The notes: a model not told the origin generated them from the letters alone. A stretch of 64,000 nucleotides of DNA from Hymenobacter ruricola (GCF_015694525.1 NZ_JADQDM010000003.1:248001-312000), one strand, 5' to 3'. Shown: positions 55,217 through 63,431, numbered from the stretch's first letter. Program-made: numbers and translations.

Positions 55217-56197
55217 ATGCGAGTTTTAGTTACCGGTAGTAATGGATTTGTGGGCCGTCGCATTGCGGCCCTGCTGCGCGCCCGGGGCGATTTCGTGATT
55301 GGCCTGGGACGGTCGGCCGCCGCGGCGGAGCCCGTCGATAACTACCTCTGCCACGACCTGGCCCAGCCGCTGGCCTTCGCCGAGCCCGTCGACGCCGTGG
55401 TGCACTGCGCGGCCCTGGCTTCGCCCTGGGCCCGGCCCGCAGCCTACCAGCGCGCCAACGTGGACGGCACCCGCCACGTGCTGGACTACTGCGCCCGGCA
55501 CGGCAATCCGCACCTGGTGTACATCTCGTCGTCGAGCGTATTTTACCGGGCCGCCGACCAATTCGACTTAACCGAGACGAGCCCCATTCCGCCCGATGCG
55601 GAGCAGATGAACGAGTACTCGCGCACCAAGCGGCAGGGCGAGCGGCTGGTGCAAGCCCACGCGGGGCCGTGGGCCGTGCTGCGGCCCCGCGCCGTGTTTG
55701 GCCCCGGCGATACCGTCATTTTTCCGCGCGTTCTGCGGGCCGCGGCGGCGGGGCAGCTGCCGCTGCTGCACCGGGCCGATGAAAAAACGGCCGTGGGCGA
55801 CCTCATCTACATCGACACGCTGGCCGCCTACGTGCTGGCCGCGCTGGACCGCCGCTTCACGGGCGAGCTGAACCTGACCAACAACCAGCCCGTGGTCATT
55901 CAGGCTTTTTTGACGGACCTGCTGCAGCGGCTGGGCTACCCGGTGCCGCGCCGGCGGCTGCCGGTGGCGTGGGCCATGCGCCTGGCCCGGCTGGCCGAGT
56001 GGGTGTCGGCCGGGCTGCTGGGCTACCGCGAGCCGCCGCTCACGCGCTTCGGGGTGGCCGTGTTTGCGTATTCCAAAACGTTCGACGTGCGCAAGTGCCT
56101 GGCCGAGCTGGGCCCGCCCGCCGTCAGCGTCGAGGAGGGCCTGACGCGCTTTGTGGCCTGGTGGCAGCAGCAGCCTTCATCCTCACGCCCCACCTGA
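55217..56197 (+). CDS. NAD(P)-dependent epimerase/dehydrogenase (extended SDR)
   Basis: The 326-residue enzyme has the extended-SDR motif VTGSNGFVGRRIA (TGxxGxxG), VVHCAALASPW and a serine stretch (VYISSSSVFY). The catalytic Tyr-x3-Lys is in NEYSRTKRQGE. It resembles 3-beta-hydroxysteroid dehydrogenase/epimerase-like enzymes, including OleD-type reductases of head-to-head lipid pathways. It could reduce a keto group made by the KAS III enzyme of this locus or modify a sugar nucleotide. ATG 55217 starts exactly at the Rossmann strand. Its TGA overlaps the next ATG by one base (TGATG), so the two genes are coupled. Confidence 0.88.
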   Translation: MRVLVTGSNGFVGRRIAALLRARGDFVIGLGRSAAAAEPVDNYLCHDLAQPLAFAEPVDAVVHCAALASPWARPAAYQRANVDGTRHVLDYCARHGNPHLVYISSSSVFYRAADQFDLTETSPIPPDAEQMNEYSRTKRQGERLVQAHAGPWAVLRPRAVFGPGDTVIFPRVLRAAAAGQLPLLHRADEKTAVGDLIYIDTLAAYVLAALDRRFTGELNLTNNQPVVIQAFLTDLLQRLGYPVPRRRLPVAWAMRLARLAEWVSAGLLGYREPPLTRFGVAVFAYSKTFDVRKCLAELGPPAVSVEEGLTRFVAWWQQQPSSSRPT

Positions 56198-57375
56198 TGC
56201 CCTGCCTTGCCACCGCCACGCTGGCCCTCACCGGCCTCTACCTGCTGCTGATGGCCGTGCGCCTGGGCCTGGCGTTGCGCTACCTGGCCCAGCCGCCAGC
56301 GCCCCCGGCCGGGCCGCCGGTCCCGGCCCCCGCAGTGGCCGAAATGTCGGTGCTGCAAGCCATTCTCAGCGGCGACCCCTTGCTGGAAGACTGCCTGCGC
56401 CGCAACCTGCGTCATCATCCCGAAGCCCATTTCCTGTGGCTGCTGGACGAAACCGATGCCACAGGCCGCCGCATTGCCGCGCAACTGCAGGCCGAATATC
56501 CAACTGCTCAGGTGCAGCTAGTGCTCACGCCTCCCGCGCCCCAGGGCATCAACCCCAAGTCCTTTAAGCTTCAACTGGCGCTGCCGTTGAGCCGGGCCGT
56601 CGTGGTGGTGCTGGACGATGACACGGTGCTGCTGCCGGGCGCGCTGGCCCGGGCCGGCGCCCTGCTCACCACGGAGGCTCTCGTGACGGGGCTGCCCTAC
56701 TACCAGTACCCGCCGGGCCGGGTGGGGTGGGCGGCGCTGGTGCGGGCGTTTGTGAATGCCAACTCGCTGCTGACCTACCTGCCGCCGCTGTATTTTCAGG
56801 CGCCGGTTACCATTAATGGAATGTTTTACGCGACGCAACAGGCCACCTTGCGGCAGCTGGGCGGTTTTGCCGCCATCGAGGCCGAGCTGTGCGACGACTA
56901 CGCCCTGGCCCAGCTCTACCGCCGCGCGGGCCTGCCCGTGGTGCAAAGCACGATAGTGCACCCGCTGGCCACCACCGTGCCGCACTTCGGCGCCTACCTG
57001 CAGCTGATGCGCCGCTGGATGGTGTTTGCCCGCCGCCTGTTTCGGGCCTCGCTCTCGGGGCCGGTGCTGGCGCTGGTGGTGCTGCCCAGCTCATTGCCGC
57101 TGCTGCTGGTGCTGCTGAGCCTGGTCAGCGGCCGCCCGGCCCTGGTAGCCGGCGTGCTGGCCGTGCTGGCCCTCAAGGCCGCCGTGCTGGCCAGGGTGCG
57201 CCGCCGCCAGCTCGGCACGCCGGAAAGCCCGCGCACGGTGGCCCTCGAAGTGCTGGCCGACCTGCTGCAGCCGCTGCACCTGCTGCATGCCTTGTTTCAG
57301 CCCCGCCGCGTGCAGTGGCGCGACAAATCAATTGAAGTGGTGGCCGACGGCCTGCGCTATGTATCAGGGGCATGA
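56197..57375 (+). CDS. Ceramide-glucosyltransferase-like GT2/GT21 membrane glycosyltransferase
   Basis: The 392-residue protein has an N-terminal helix (about 6-30), a GT2 catalytic domain and two or three C-terminal helices. Motifs are VVVLDDDTVLLPGAL (DxD), ELCDDYALAQLYRRAG (catalytic aspartate) and the LMRRW of a Q-x2-RW motif, the pattern of ceramide glucosyltransferase and HpnI-type lipid glycosyltransferases. It should transfer a sugar to a lipid at the inner membrane. ATG 56197 overlaps the SDR stop. It also overlaps the next gene (57,372), so this is a tightly coupled operon. Confidence 0.87.
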   Translation: MPCLATATLALTGLYLLLMAVRLGLALRYLAQPPAPPAGPPVPAPAVAEMSVLQAILSGDPLLEDCLRRNLRHHPEAHFLWLLDETDATGRRIAAQLQAEYPTAQVQLVLTPPAPQGINPKSFKLQLALPLSRAVVVVLDDDTVLLPGALARAGALLTTEALVTGLPYYQYPPGRVGWAALVRAFVNANSLLTYLPPLYFQAPVTINGMFYATQQATLRQLGGFAAIEAELCDDYALAQLYRRAGLPVVQSTIVHPLATTVPHFGAYLQLMRRWMVFARRLFRASLSGPVLALVVLPSSLPLLLVLLSLVSGRPALVAGVLAVLALKAAVLARVRRRQLGTPESPRTVALEVLADLLQPLHLLHALFQPRRVQWRDKSIEVVADGLRYVSGA

Positions 57376-58004
57376 TGGGTAACCTGCGCCGCCTCCGCCG
57401 CTACGACCCAGCCGATTCGCTGGCCCGGCCCGCCGCGCAGGTGGTGGCCTGGCTCACGGGCCAGAGCGACTACCGCTCCGCCTGCCTCAGCCCGGCGCAA
57501 GCCGCCCTTTTGCGGGCCGTGGCCACGCCCGGTTGGGTGGGGCTGGAGGCCAATTTTCCGTATAACCAGGCCGCGCTGATGGCCAGCCACCGGCCGGCCC
57601 CGTTGCTGGCCGCCTCGGTGCGCAACAGCGCGCAGTTTGTGGCGGCCTTGGCCAGCCCCGCTTTTCGCCAGGCCTGCGCCCGGCACTTGCAGCCGCTGCT
57701 GGATGCCGCCACGCGCCGGCTGGTGCTGCTGTGCGGCAGCTGCGGCTTGCAGCTATTCTACGCCGCCCTGCCGGGGTTGCGGGTGCCGCCGGGGCTTCAG
57801 ATTCAGCTGATTGGGTTGGGGCCGGTGTGCGTGCGGTACCAGGCGCACCCGCAGGTGGCCGTGGCCGTGGTGCAGGGCCGGCGCGACTGGCTGAGCCGCG
57901 GCCTGTGCCGGCTGCCCTGCACCTACCGGGTGCCGGCCGGGCATCTGGACTACGCTGAGCTGCCGGAGCTGCCCGCGCTTATCAGGCAGCTACTTGGCCC
58001 GTAA
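57372..58004 (+). CDS. Unknown protein of a lipid/glycan operon
   Basis: The 210-residue soluble protein has no signal peptide. It has alternating helices and strands (RLVLLCGSCGLQLFYAALPG, IQLIGLGPVCVRYQ, VAVAVVQGRRDWLSRGLCRL), suggesting a Rossmann-like or alpha/beta-hydrolase-like fold, but no clear catalytic motif. GSCG is not a proper GxSxG. It overlaps the GT2 gene by four bases (ATGA) and precedes the GT1 gene by 16. Strict coupling suggests a role in the same pathway. I do not recognise the family. Confidence 0.72.
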   Translation: MMGNLRRLRRYDPADSLARPAAQVVAWLTGQSDYRSACLSPAQAALLRAVATPGWVGLEANFPYNQAALMASHRPAPLLAASVRNSAQFVAALASPAFRQACARHLQPLLDAATRRLVLLCGSCGLQLFYAALPGLRVPPGLQIQLIGLGPVCVRYQAHPQVAVAVVQGRRDWLSRGLCRLPCTYRVPAGHLDYAELPELPALIRQLLGP

Positions 58005-58020
58005 CCACGTAACTACTTCC

Positions 58021-59337
58021 GTGCCCGCCCTTAAAATCTGCTTCGTCGCGCCGCCGTTCAGCGGCCACCTCAATCCCCTGATTGACCTAGCTCACTATTT
58101 CCAGGGCCAGGGTTTTGCGGTGCATTTCACCACCGGGGCCGCCAAGGCCGGCCTGCTGCGCCAGCTCGGTTTTGCCGTCGACACCGTGCTGGCCCATGAC
58201 CCCTTTGCCATGGAGCGCATCGTGAATACGCCAGGCCCGGTGAGCGGTAGCTTTTTGCTGATGCTGAGCCAGCTGCGCGCCAACCTGGCGTTGCTGCCCG
58301 GCATCCGGCAGGAGCTGCGGGCCATTTTCGCGGCCGAGCAGCCCGCCGTGGTCATTGCTGATTTTTGCGCCCCGGTGGCCGGGCTGGTGTGCGAGGAAAG
58401 CGGCCTGCCCTGGCTCACCACCATCCCCACGCCGTTTGCCCTCGAAACCCGCCGGGGCACGCCGGCCTACCTGGGCGGCTGGGGCCAGCCGCGCCACTGG
58501 GGGCAGCGCCTGCGCGACGCCCTGGGGCGCACGGTCATTCGCGCGGGCAAGCAAGCGTTTGGGCTGGTGCTGGCGCGGCAGCTGTGGGCCCTGGGCACGC
58601 GCATCTACCGGCCCGATGGCTCGGAGCAGGCTTACTCGCCGCACGGCATCCTGGGGCTGGGCATGGCCGAGCTGGAATTTGAGCGCGACTGGCCGGCGGC
58701 CTTCCGGTTCATCGGCCCGCTCACGGCCACGCCCGAGCCGGTGGGCGCGCGCCTGTCTTTTGCCGAGCAGCGCGCCCCGCAAGCCGTGCTGGTGACGCTG
58801 GGCACCCACCTGCCCTGGGCCAAGCAAGGCCTGCTGGCCCGGCTGGCACCCCTTATCAACGCCTTCCCCGAAGTGCATTTCGTGGTGTCGCGCGGAGAGG
58901 CGAGCCAGTTTGACGAGCAGCCCGAGGAGCTGGGGCCCAACTGGTCGGTGTACGGCTACGTGCCCTACGACGCCAATCTGCCCCATTTTGCGGCCGTGGT
59001 GCACCACGGCGGGGCGGGCATTGTGTACAGCTGCATCCGGGCGGGCCGGCCCAGCCTGGTGTGTCCCCACGACTATGACCAGTTCGACTTCGCCCAGCGG
59101 GTGCAGGAGCGGGGCGCGGGCCTGCGCGTGGCCGCCCTGGACTCGCCCGCCGCAGTAGCCGCACTGCGCACGCTGCTCACGGACTTTAACTTAACGCCCC
59201 TGCACCGGCTGGCGGAAGCCCTGAAGCAATACCACCCGCATCAGGCTGGCCTGGCAGTTGTTCGCCGGCTGCTGGAGTCAGCAGCGCCCGCAGTGCCACC
59301 GGAAACGTGCGCTGAACCCGGCGCCGCTTCAGCGTAA
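58021..59337 (+). CDS. GT1-family (UGT/MGT-like) glycosyltransferase
   Basis: The 438-residue protein has a two-domain GT-B layout: CFVAPPFSGHLNPLIDLA at the N-terminus and the donor-binding block VHHGGAGIVYSCIRAGRPSL with PHDYDQFDFAQRV near 330-360, as in macrolide and zeaxanthin glycosyltransferases. It should transfer a sugar from a nucleotide donor to a small hydrophobic acceptor. No ATG lies before the conserved start; GTG 58021 (reading MPALKICFVAPP) is chosen. The 3' end overlaps the convergent adenylating-enzyme gene by 152 bases. Confidence 0.88.
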   Translation: MPALKICFVAPPFSGHLNPLIDLAHYFQGQGFAVHFTTGAAKAGLLRQLGFAVDTVLAHDPFAMERIVNTPGPVSGSFLLMLSQLRANLALLPGIRQELRAIFAAEQPAVVIADFCAPVAGLVCEESGLPWLTTIPTPFALETRRGTPAYLGGWGQPRHWGQRLRDALGRTVIRAGKQAFGLVLARQLWALGTRIYRPDGSEQAYSPHGILGLGMAELEFERDWPAAFRFIGPLTATPEPVGARLSFAEQRAPQAVLVTLGTHLPWAKQGLLARLAPLINAFPEVHFVVSRGEASQFDEQPEELGPNWSVYGYVPYDANLPHFAAVVHHGGAGIVYSCIRAGRPSLVCPHDYDQFDFAQRVQERGAGLRVAALDSPAAVAALRTLLTDFNLTPLHRLAEALKQYHPHQAGLAVVRRLLESAAPAVPPETCAEPGAASA

Positions 59338-60631
59338 GGTTTTCGTCGGCCGGCGGCGTCCATTCCTGCAGGGTGAGCCGGGGCGGCTGCACCCCGTAGC
59401 GCGCCCACAGCGCGCCCAGAGCCTGGGTGGCGTGTTTACTGGCTTCGGCGGCTTCGGCCGCGGGCGTGCTCAACTGCAGGGTCACGGCATCGGGGGCGGT
59501 TTGCACGCAGCGAAAATCGAGGATGTGCGGACTGCTTTGCAGCACGGCGCTCCGAATAAAATCGGGGAAAACAGGGACCGACTGACCCGTGGGTGTGGCC
59601 AGCACAAAAACGTCGTCGCCGCGGCCTTCCACCCGGGCCAGGGCGGCGCAGGGCGAGCCGCACGGGCAGGGCTCGGCGGCTTCGATGAGCACATCGTTGA
59701 GCCGGTAGCGAATGATGGCCTGCGTAGAGCGGTTGAAATCGGTGATGATGGGCATAAAACGCCCCGTGTTCCCTGCGAGGTATTCCCGCTCCACGTGCAG
59801 CAGGTCCTCGTTGAGGTGCAGGCGGCCGTGGGCGCAGCTGATGCCCAAAAACCCTTCGGCCGCCTGGTAAATCTGCCCCACCGGCTGCCGAAACACCTGC
59901 TCGATGACGGCGCGGTCTTCGTCTTCCAGCACCTCGGCCGCCGAGTAAATGTGCGCGGGAGCCAGGCCCAGCGGGGCAGCGGCTTCGGCCTCGGCCAGCA
60001 GGCGCAGCACGTAGGCGGGCGCCACCAGCACCGTGGGTCCGAAGGCCGCCAGCTCTTGCCGCAGCCGGGCCAGCGGCCGGGTCAGGTCGAAGTAGGCAAA
60101 GCGGATGTGCCGGCCGCCGAGGGTTTCGTACAGCGGGTTGTTGGCCCGCAAAAACAGCGCGATGCGTGCGGGCCGCCACAGGCCGCCCGGCAGCGCCTTG
60201 GCCAGCACGGTGCCTGCCCACGCCAGCCGCTCGCGGCGGCTCACCAGAAACACGCCCTGCGGCCCCGCCGTGCCCGACGACAGCCCCACGCTCAACCCCT
60301 GCGGCAGCTGAGACGCCGCCGCGTCGCGGCTGGCTTCGGCGGCCCGCGCCACGGCCAGGCACCCGGCCAGCGGCAGGCCGTGGGCGTTTAGGCCCGCAAA
60401 CTGCGTCAGGTACTCGCTTTTTTCCAGCACCGGCCACTGGCTGAGCGGCTGCTCCGCCCAGGGGCGATAAAACGCGAACGTCCGCCCGACCCAGCGCGCA
60501 TAGCGCCGCAGCCGGCGCTGCTGCCACTGCTCCAGTTGGGCCCGGCTGTGCGGCCGGCGCCCGTACCGCGCCCGGCAGTAGTACCACAAAATCAGGAGCC
60601 GGTCCAGCCCGGCGCGCCAGCTGCTGGCCAT
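59186..60631 (-). CDS. PaaK/CapK-like adenylate-forming enzyme
   Basis: The 481-residue protein has the ANL phosphate-binding loop as LSSGTAGPQGVF, the A5-type IYQAAEGFLG, and YRLNDVLIE, then CPCGSPCAALARVEGRGDDV, a cysteine-rich block very like that of phenylacetate-CoA ligase. It probably activates a carboxylic acid as acyl-AMP for CoA or another acceptor. Similar proteins have been annotated as F390-synthetase-related. It is transcribed after the KAS III and MBL genes. Its last 50 codons overlap the GT1 gene on the other strand, and the C-terminal tail (about 40 residues, rich in Gly/Pro/Ala) looks unstructured. Confidence 0.85.
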   Translation of the reverse strand: MASSWRAGLDRLLILWYYCRARYGRRPHSRAQLEQWQQRRLRRYARWVGRTFAFYRPWAEQPLSQWPVLEKSEYLTQFAGLNAHGLPLAGCLAVARAAEASRDAAASQLPQGLSVGLSSGTAGPQGVFLVSRRERLAWAGTVLAKALPGGLWRPARIALFLRANNPLYETLGGRHIRFAYFDLTRPLARLRQELAAFGPTVLVAPAYVLRLLAEAEAAAPLGLAPAHIYSAAEVLEDEDRAVIEQVFRQPVGQIYQAAEGFLGISCAHGRLHLNEDLLHVEREYLAGNTGRFMPIITDFNRSTQAIIRYRLNDVLIEAAEPCPCGSPCAALARVEGRGDDVFVLATPTGQSVPVFPDFIRSAVLQSSPHILDFRCVQTAPDAVTLQLSTPAAEAAEASKHATQALGALWARYGVQPPRLTLQEWTPPADENLTLKRRRVQRTFPVALRALLTPAAGEQLPGQPDAGGIASGLPPAGAGALS

Positions 60632-60678
60632 TGGAAGGGAAATTTTGTGAGTTTTTAGCCGTTGCTTGAAATCCGAAC

Positions 60679-60774
60679 GTCATGTCGAGCTTGTCGAGAC
60701 ATCCCGCGTGGGGCAGTAACTCACTTGAATGGATTACTGCCCCACGCGGGATGTCTCGACAAGCTCGACATGAC
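60679..60774. repeat. Perfect 41-bp inverted repeat, GTCATGTCGAGC family
   Basis: Arms 60679-60719 and 60734-60774 match over all 41 bases with a 14-base loop. The central sequence contains ATGGATTACT like the 12,981 and 14,285 copies, and the outer GTCATG ends match too. It lies between the MBL and adenylating-enzyme genes, two bases after the MBL stop, and may act as a processing or attenuation hairpin. Confidence 0.92.
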
Positions 60775-60776
60775 CG

Positions 60777-61634
60777 TCAGGTGCCTTGCAACAGTGAAAC
60801 CGCCAAATCTATGCTTTCCTGGCAGTGCGAGGGCACCAGCAGCAGGTCGGGCCGAGCCAAGTGCAGCGCGTGCAGGCGGTGAATCTGGGCGCGGTACTGG
60901 GCCATGTCGTGGGTGATGAGGCGCACGGGTGGCCAGGGCAGCTCCAGGTCGGTGAAGGCGCGGCGCGTCCAACAGGCATCGGCCACCAGGAAAACGGGCT
61001 GCCCGCCCTGCGCGGTGAAGAAAAGCCCGAGCTGGCCCGGCGCATGCCCCGATACCTCAACGCCGAGCAGGCTGCCGTCGCCCAGCAAGTCGTAGCCCAT
61101 CTCAAACGGGGCCAGGCCTGGCAGCCGAACGCGGGGCTGGTCGTCGGCAAAGGTGCTGCGGGCCGGCAGGTCGGCGGGATGCAGGCCGGGCAGCAGGCCC
61201 CGCCGCACGTTCGCGAAGGCACTGCGCCGGCGCAGGTTCGGGTCGAGGGCGGCCCGCAGATAAAGCAGGCGGGCGCGGGGGAAATCGAGCAGCCCGCCCA
61301 CGTGGTCGGCGTGAAAGTGGGAGAGGATAATGAGGCCGATGTCGTCGGAGCGGATGCCTTGGCGGGCCAGCTGGGCCACGGCCGATTGGTGGGGGGCGCA
61401 CACCACGGGCGTGGCCCGCCGGTAGAGCGAGGCCGGAAAGCGCGCCGTTTCATCAAAAAAACGGGGCGCGTAGCCGGTGTCGTACAATATCAGGCCCTGG
61501 GTGGGGTGGCGCAGCAGCGCAAACATGGCCGGAAACTGCTGCGGAGCCCAGCCGCCCCGCCGCGGGTTCACCACGAAGCCGGGGTGCGTGCAGTGGCCGC
61601 CCACCAGCAACTGCAGGGTGAGGGCGGCCGCCAT
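60777..61634 (-). CDS. MBL-fold metallo-hydrolase
   Basis: The 285-residue protein has the metal motif LSHFHADHVGG, later GHAPGQLGLFF (third histidine), a VADACWTRRAF aspartate and a C-terminal PSHCQES histidine. This pattern is close to lactonase- or thioesterase-like MBL enzymes. ATG 61634 overlaps the KAS III stop by one base (TGATG). In this operon it could release or cyclise a thioester-bound product or hydrolyse a lactone. The N-terminal MAAALTLQLLVGGHCTHPG is not a convincing signal peptide, so it is probably cytoplasmic. Confidence 0.88.
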   Translation of the reverse strand: MAAALTLQLLVGGHCTHPGFVVNPRRGGWAPQQFPAMFALLRHPTQGLILYDTGYAPRFFDETARFPASLYRRATPVVCAPHQSAVAQLARQGIRSDDIGLIILSHFHADHVGGLLDFPRARLLYLRAALDPNLRRRSAFANVRRGLLPGLHPADLPARSTFADDQPRVRLPGLAPFEMGYDLLGDGSLLGVEVSGHAPGQLGLFFTAQGGQPVFLVADACWTRRAFTDLELPWPPVRLITHDMAQYRAQIHRLHALHLARPDLLLVPSHCQESIDLAVSLLQGT

Positions 61635-62632
61635 CAGTAGCGGAGCAGGGCGGCGCCCAGTGAAATGCCGGCGCCCGTGCCCAGCAGCAGGCCCAGCTGC
61701 CCGCGCCGGAGGCGGCCGGAGCTCACGGCGGCGTGCAGGGTGCTGGGCAGCGACGCCGACACCTGGTTGCCGTGGGTGGGCAGAATCTGGACCACCCGCT
61801 CGGGGTCCAGGCCCAGCCGCTGGGTCAGGAAGCGCAGGCCCAGGTAGCTGGCTTGGTGCGGGATGATGCAGTCGAGGGCTGCGCGCGGCTGGCCGGTGGC
61901 GAGCAGCAGGCGGTCGAGAAAAGCCGGAAACACCCCCGACGCCAGCCGGAACACGCCCGGCCCGTCCATGCGGAACAGGTAGTCTTCGGGGGTGGGCGGG
62001 GGCGTCACGGCGTTGTAGCGGGTGCCGCCGGCCGCAATCTGGCACAACTCGGCCCCCTGGCTGTGGGTTTCGAAGCTCAGGCCCAGCACCGCGGACCCGT
62101 CGGCCGGTGTGGCCGGGCCCAGCACCACCGCGGCGGCCCCGTCGCCGAAAAGGGCGCTGGTTTCGGCGCTGTTCCAGTTCAGGCCCTTCGAGGCCACCTC
62201 CGAGGCTACGATGGCGGCGTAGGCGTAGCGCCCCGCCGCCAGGCCGGCGCTGGCCGTTTCCAGGGCGTGCAAAAACCCGAGACAGGAACCGTTCACGTCG
62301 AAGCAGGTGGCGTGCGGGCTCAGGCCCACGGCCCGGTGCACCAGCACGGCGTTGGTGGGCATGGGCTGCTCGGGCAATACGCTGGTGGCCAGCAATAAAT
62401 CCAGCTCGGTGGCCGCCAGCCCGGCCGCCGCCAGGGCCTGCCGCAGCGCCTCCGCAGCCATGAAGGTGGAGGTTTCGGGGGGCGCGGCGAAGTGGCGGTG
62501 CCGCACGCCCCCCAGCCGCTCGGTGGCCCCGGCGGGGCGCTGGTACTCCGCGTCGAGGCTGGCCGACGTGACCTGCCGCGCGGGCAGGTAGGCCCCCGTG
62601 CCCAGCAGCCGAACCGGATAGGAAATATTCAT
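61634..62632 (-). CDS. 3-oxoacyl-ACP synthase III (FabH)-like ketosynthase
   Basis: The 332-residue thiolase-fold enzyme has a complete Cys-His-Asn triad: C117 in DVNGSCLGFLHAL, H259 in IIPHQAS and N289 in THGNQVSAS. The GDGAAAVVLG core block is also present. FabH-like enzymes condense acyl-CoA with malonyl-ACP, and relatives in secondary pathways make alkyl ketones, quinolones or beta-lactone precursors. As the first gene of this three-gene operon, it likely makes the carbon skeleton of the product. ATG 62632 (MNISYPVRLLG) was chosen; a promoter-like TAACTTTG lies just upstream. Confidence 0.9.
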   Translation of the reverse strand: MNISYPVRLLGTGAYLPARQVTSASLDAEYQRPAGATERLGGVRHRHFAAPPETSTFMAAEALRQALAAAGLAATELDLLLATSVLPEQPMPTNAVLVHRAVGLSPHATCFDVNGSCLGFLHALETASAGLAAGRYAYAAIVASEVASKGLNWNSAETSALFGDGAAAVVLGPATPADGSAVLGLSFETHSQGAELCQIAAGGTRYNAVTPPPTPEDYLFRMDGPGVFRLASGVFPAFLDRLLLATGQPRAALDCIIPHQASYLGLRFLTQRLGLDPERVVQILPTHGNQVSASLPSTLHAAVSSGRLRRGQLGLLLGTGAGISLGAALLRY

Positions 62633-62643
62633 AAGCAGCAAGC

Positions 62644-62651
62644 CAAAGTTA
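62644..62651 (-). promoter_or_regulatory. Candidate -7 promoter box for the KAS III operon
   Basis: The minus strand reads TAACTTTG, a full match to TAnnTTTG, ending 12 bases before the KAS III ATG, so the leader would be very short. A second similar box, TTACTTTG, lies at 62,740-62,747. No good -33 TTG is spaced correctly for the first one. Confidence 0.4.
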
Positions 62652-62788
62652 CTTCCGGGGCAGCAATGCTTTGGCCAGCCCGGCAGGACGGTTGGCAGGC
62701 GTGCTAGTGGCACCCGCTAAGGCCTGCCGCCGCGTCCGGCAAAGTAACGTTGAATGGCCCACGCGCTGGCCTGGGGTTGAGATGCCCG

Positions 62789-63010
62789 CTACTTGTTGCG
62801 CTGGCGCAGCCACCATATTCCGCCGCCCAGCGCCGCGAGTGCGCCGGCTACCAGCGCCACCACGGTCACGGGCGGCCCAAAGGCCTTGCACGAGCAACTG
62901 GCAAAGACGGGCTTGCCGCCGATGCGCAGCCGCCGGCGGCAGAATGCGCACGGCACCAGATTGGGGTCGACCTGGCCGGGAAGGGGCCACTGATTAGCAG
63001 GGGAAAGCAT
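62789..63010 (-). CDS. Small cysteine-rich single-pass membrane protein
   Basis: The 73-residue protein has a short cysteine cluster (VPCAFCRRRLRIGG, FASCSCKAFG: CxxC and CxC, possibly a zinc ribbon). One membrane helix follows (about residues 48-66), then a WWLRQRNK end. No family is recognised. ATG 63010 (MLSPANQWPLPG) was chosen over longer starts. Such small zinc-ribbon membrane proteins occur in many Bacteroidota with unknown roles. Confidence 0.55.
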   Translation of the reverse strand: MLSPANQWPLPGQVDPNLVPCAFCRRRLRIGGKPVFASCSCKAFGPPVTVVALVAGALAALGGGIWWLRQRNK

Positions 63011-63124
63011 ACGGCAATAATGTGAAAGGACGCCGCCACACGGGCGGCGCTGGTAGATACCGGCGGGCGCGCAAGGTAACCCAGGCAACTCAGCAGGCGG
63101 GTGGGGTTGGGGCTGTCGGCGTTC

Positions 63125-63424
63125 TCATTCGGCGCCGGTGATTTCCGGCTTGCGGGCGGCCCGGCCGTAGTCGGGGTGGTGCCCCATCACGCCAAAGCCG
63201 GTGGTGGGGTCGTAAAAACCGGCTTCCTGGCCCGCTACGCGGCCATCGTAGGCCACGTAGCGCACGCCGGGGCCGAGGCTGAACCGCCGCCGCACGGCCG
63301 CCTCGTCGAAGAAACAGTCGAAGTACAGCCAGTCCAGCCCCTGGCCGTAGGGGTCGCCGCGGTAGGTGGGGCCGAACCCCAGGCGCGCCAAGTGCGCGGC
63401 AAGCTGCGATAAGCCGGTTTCCAT
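63125..63424 (-). CDS. Small unknown protein
   Basis: The 99-residue soluble protein contains LDWLYFDCFFDEAAVRRRF and VRYVAYDGRVAGQEAGFYDP, which suggests a small alpha/beta fold. No signal peptide, helix or family is recognised. Its ATG (63424) is seven bases after the stop of the next membrane gene, so it is likely cotranscribed with it. Confidence 0.6.
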   Translation of the reverse strand: METGLSQLAAHLARLGFGPTYRGDPYGQGLDWLYFDCFFDEAAVRRRFSLGPGVRYVAYDGRVAGQEAGFYDPTTGFGVMGHHPDYGRAARKPEITGAE

Positions 63425-63431
63425 GGTTGAG

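Noticed and set aside
58021..62632. OleABCD-type head-to-head hydrocarbon pathway
   Set aside because: An SDR, a ketosynthase and an adenylating enzyme are present, but there is no OleB-like hydrolase, the ligase is PaaK-like, and glycosyltransferases are included.
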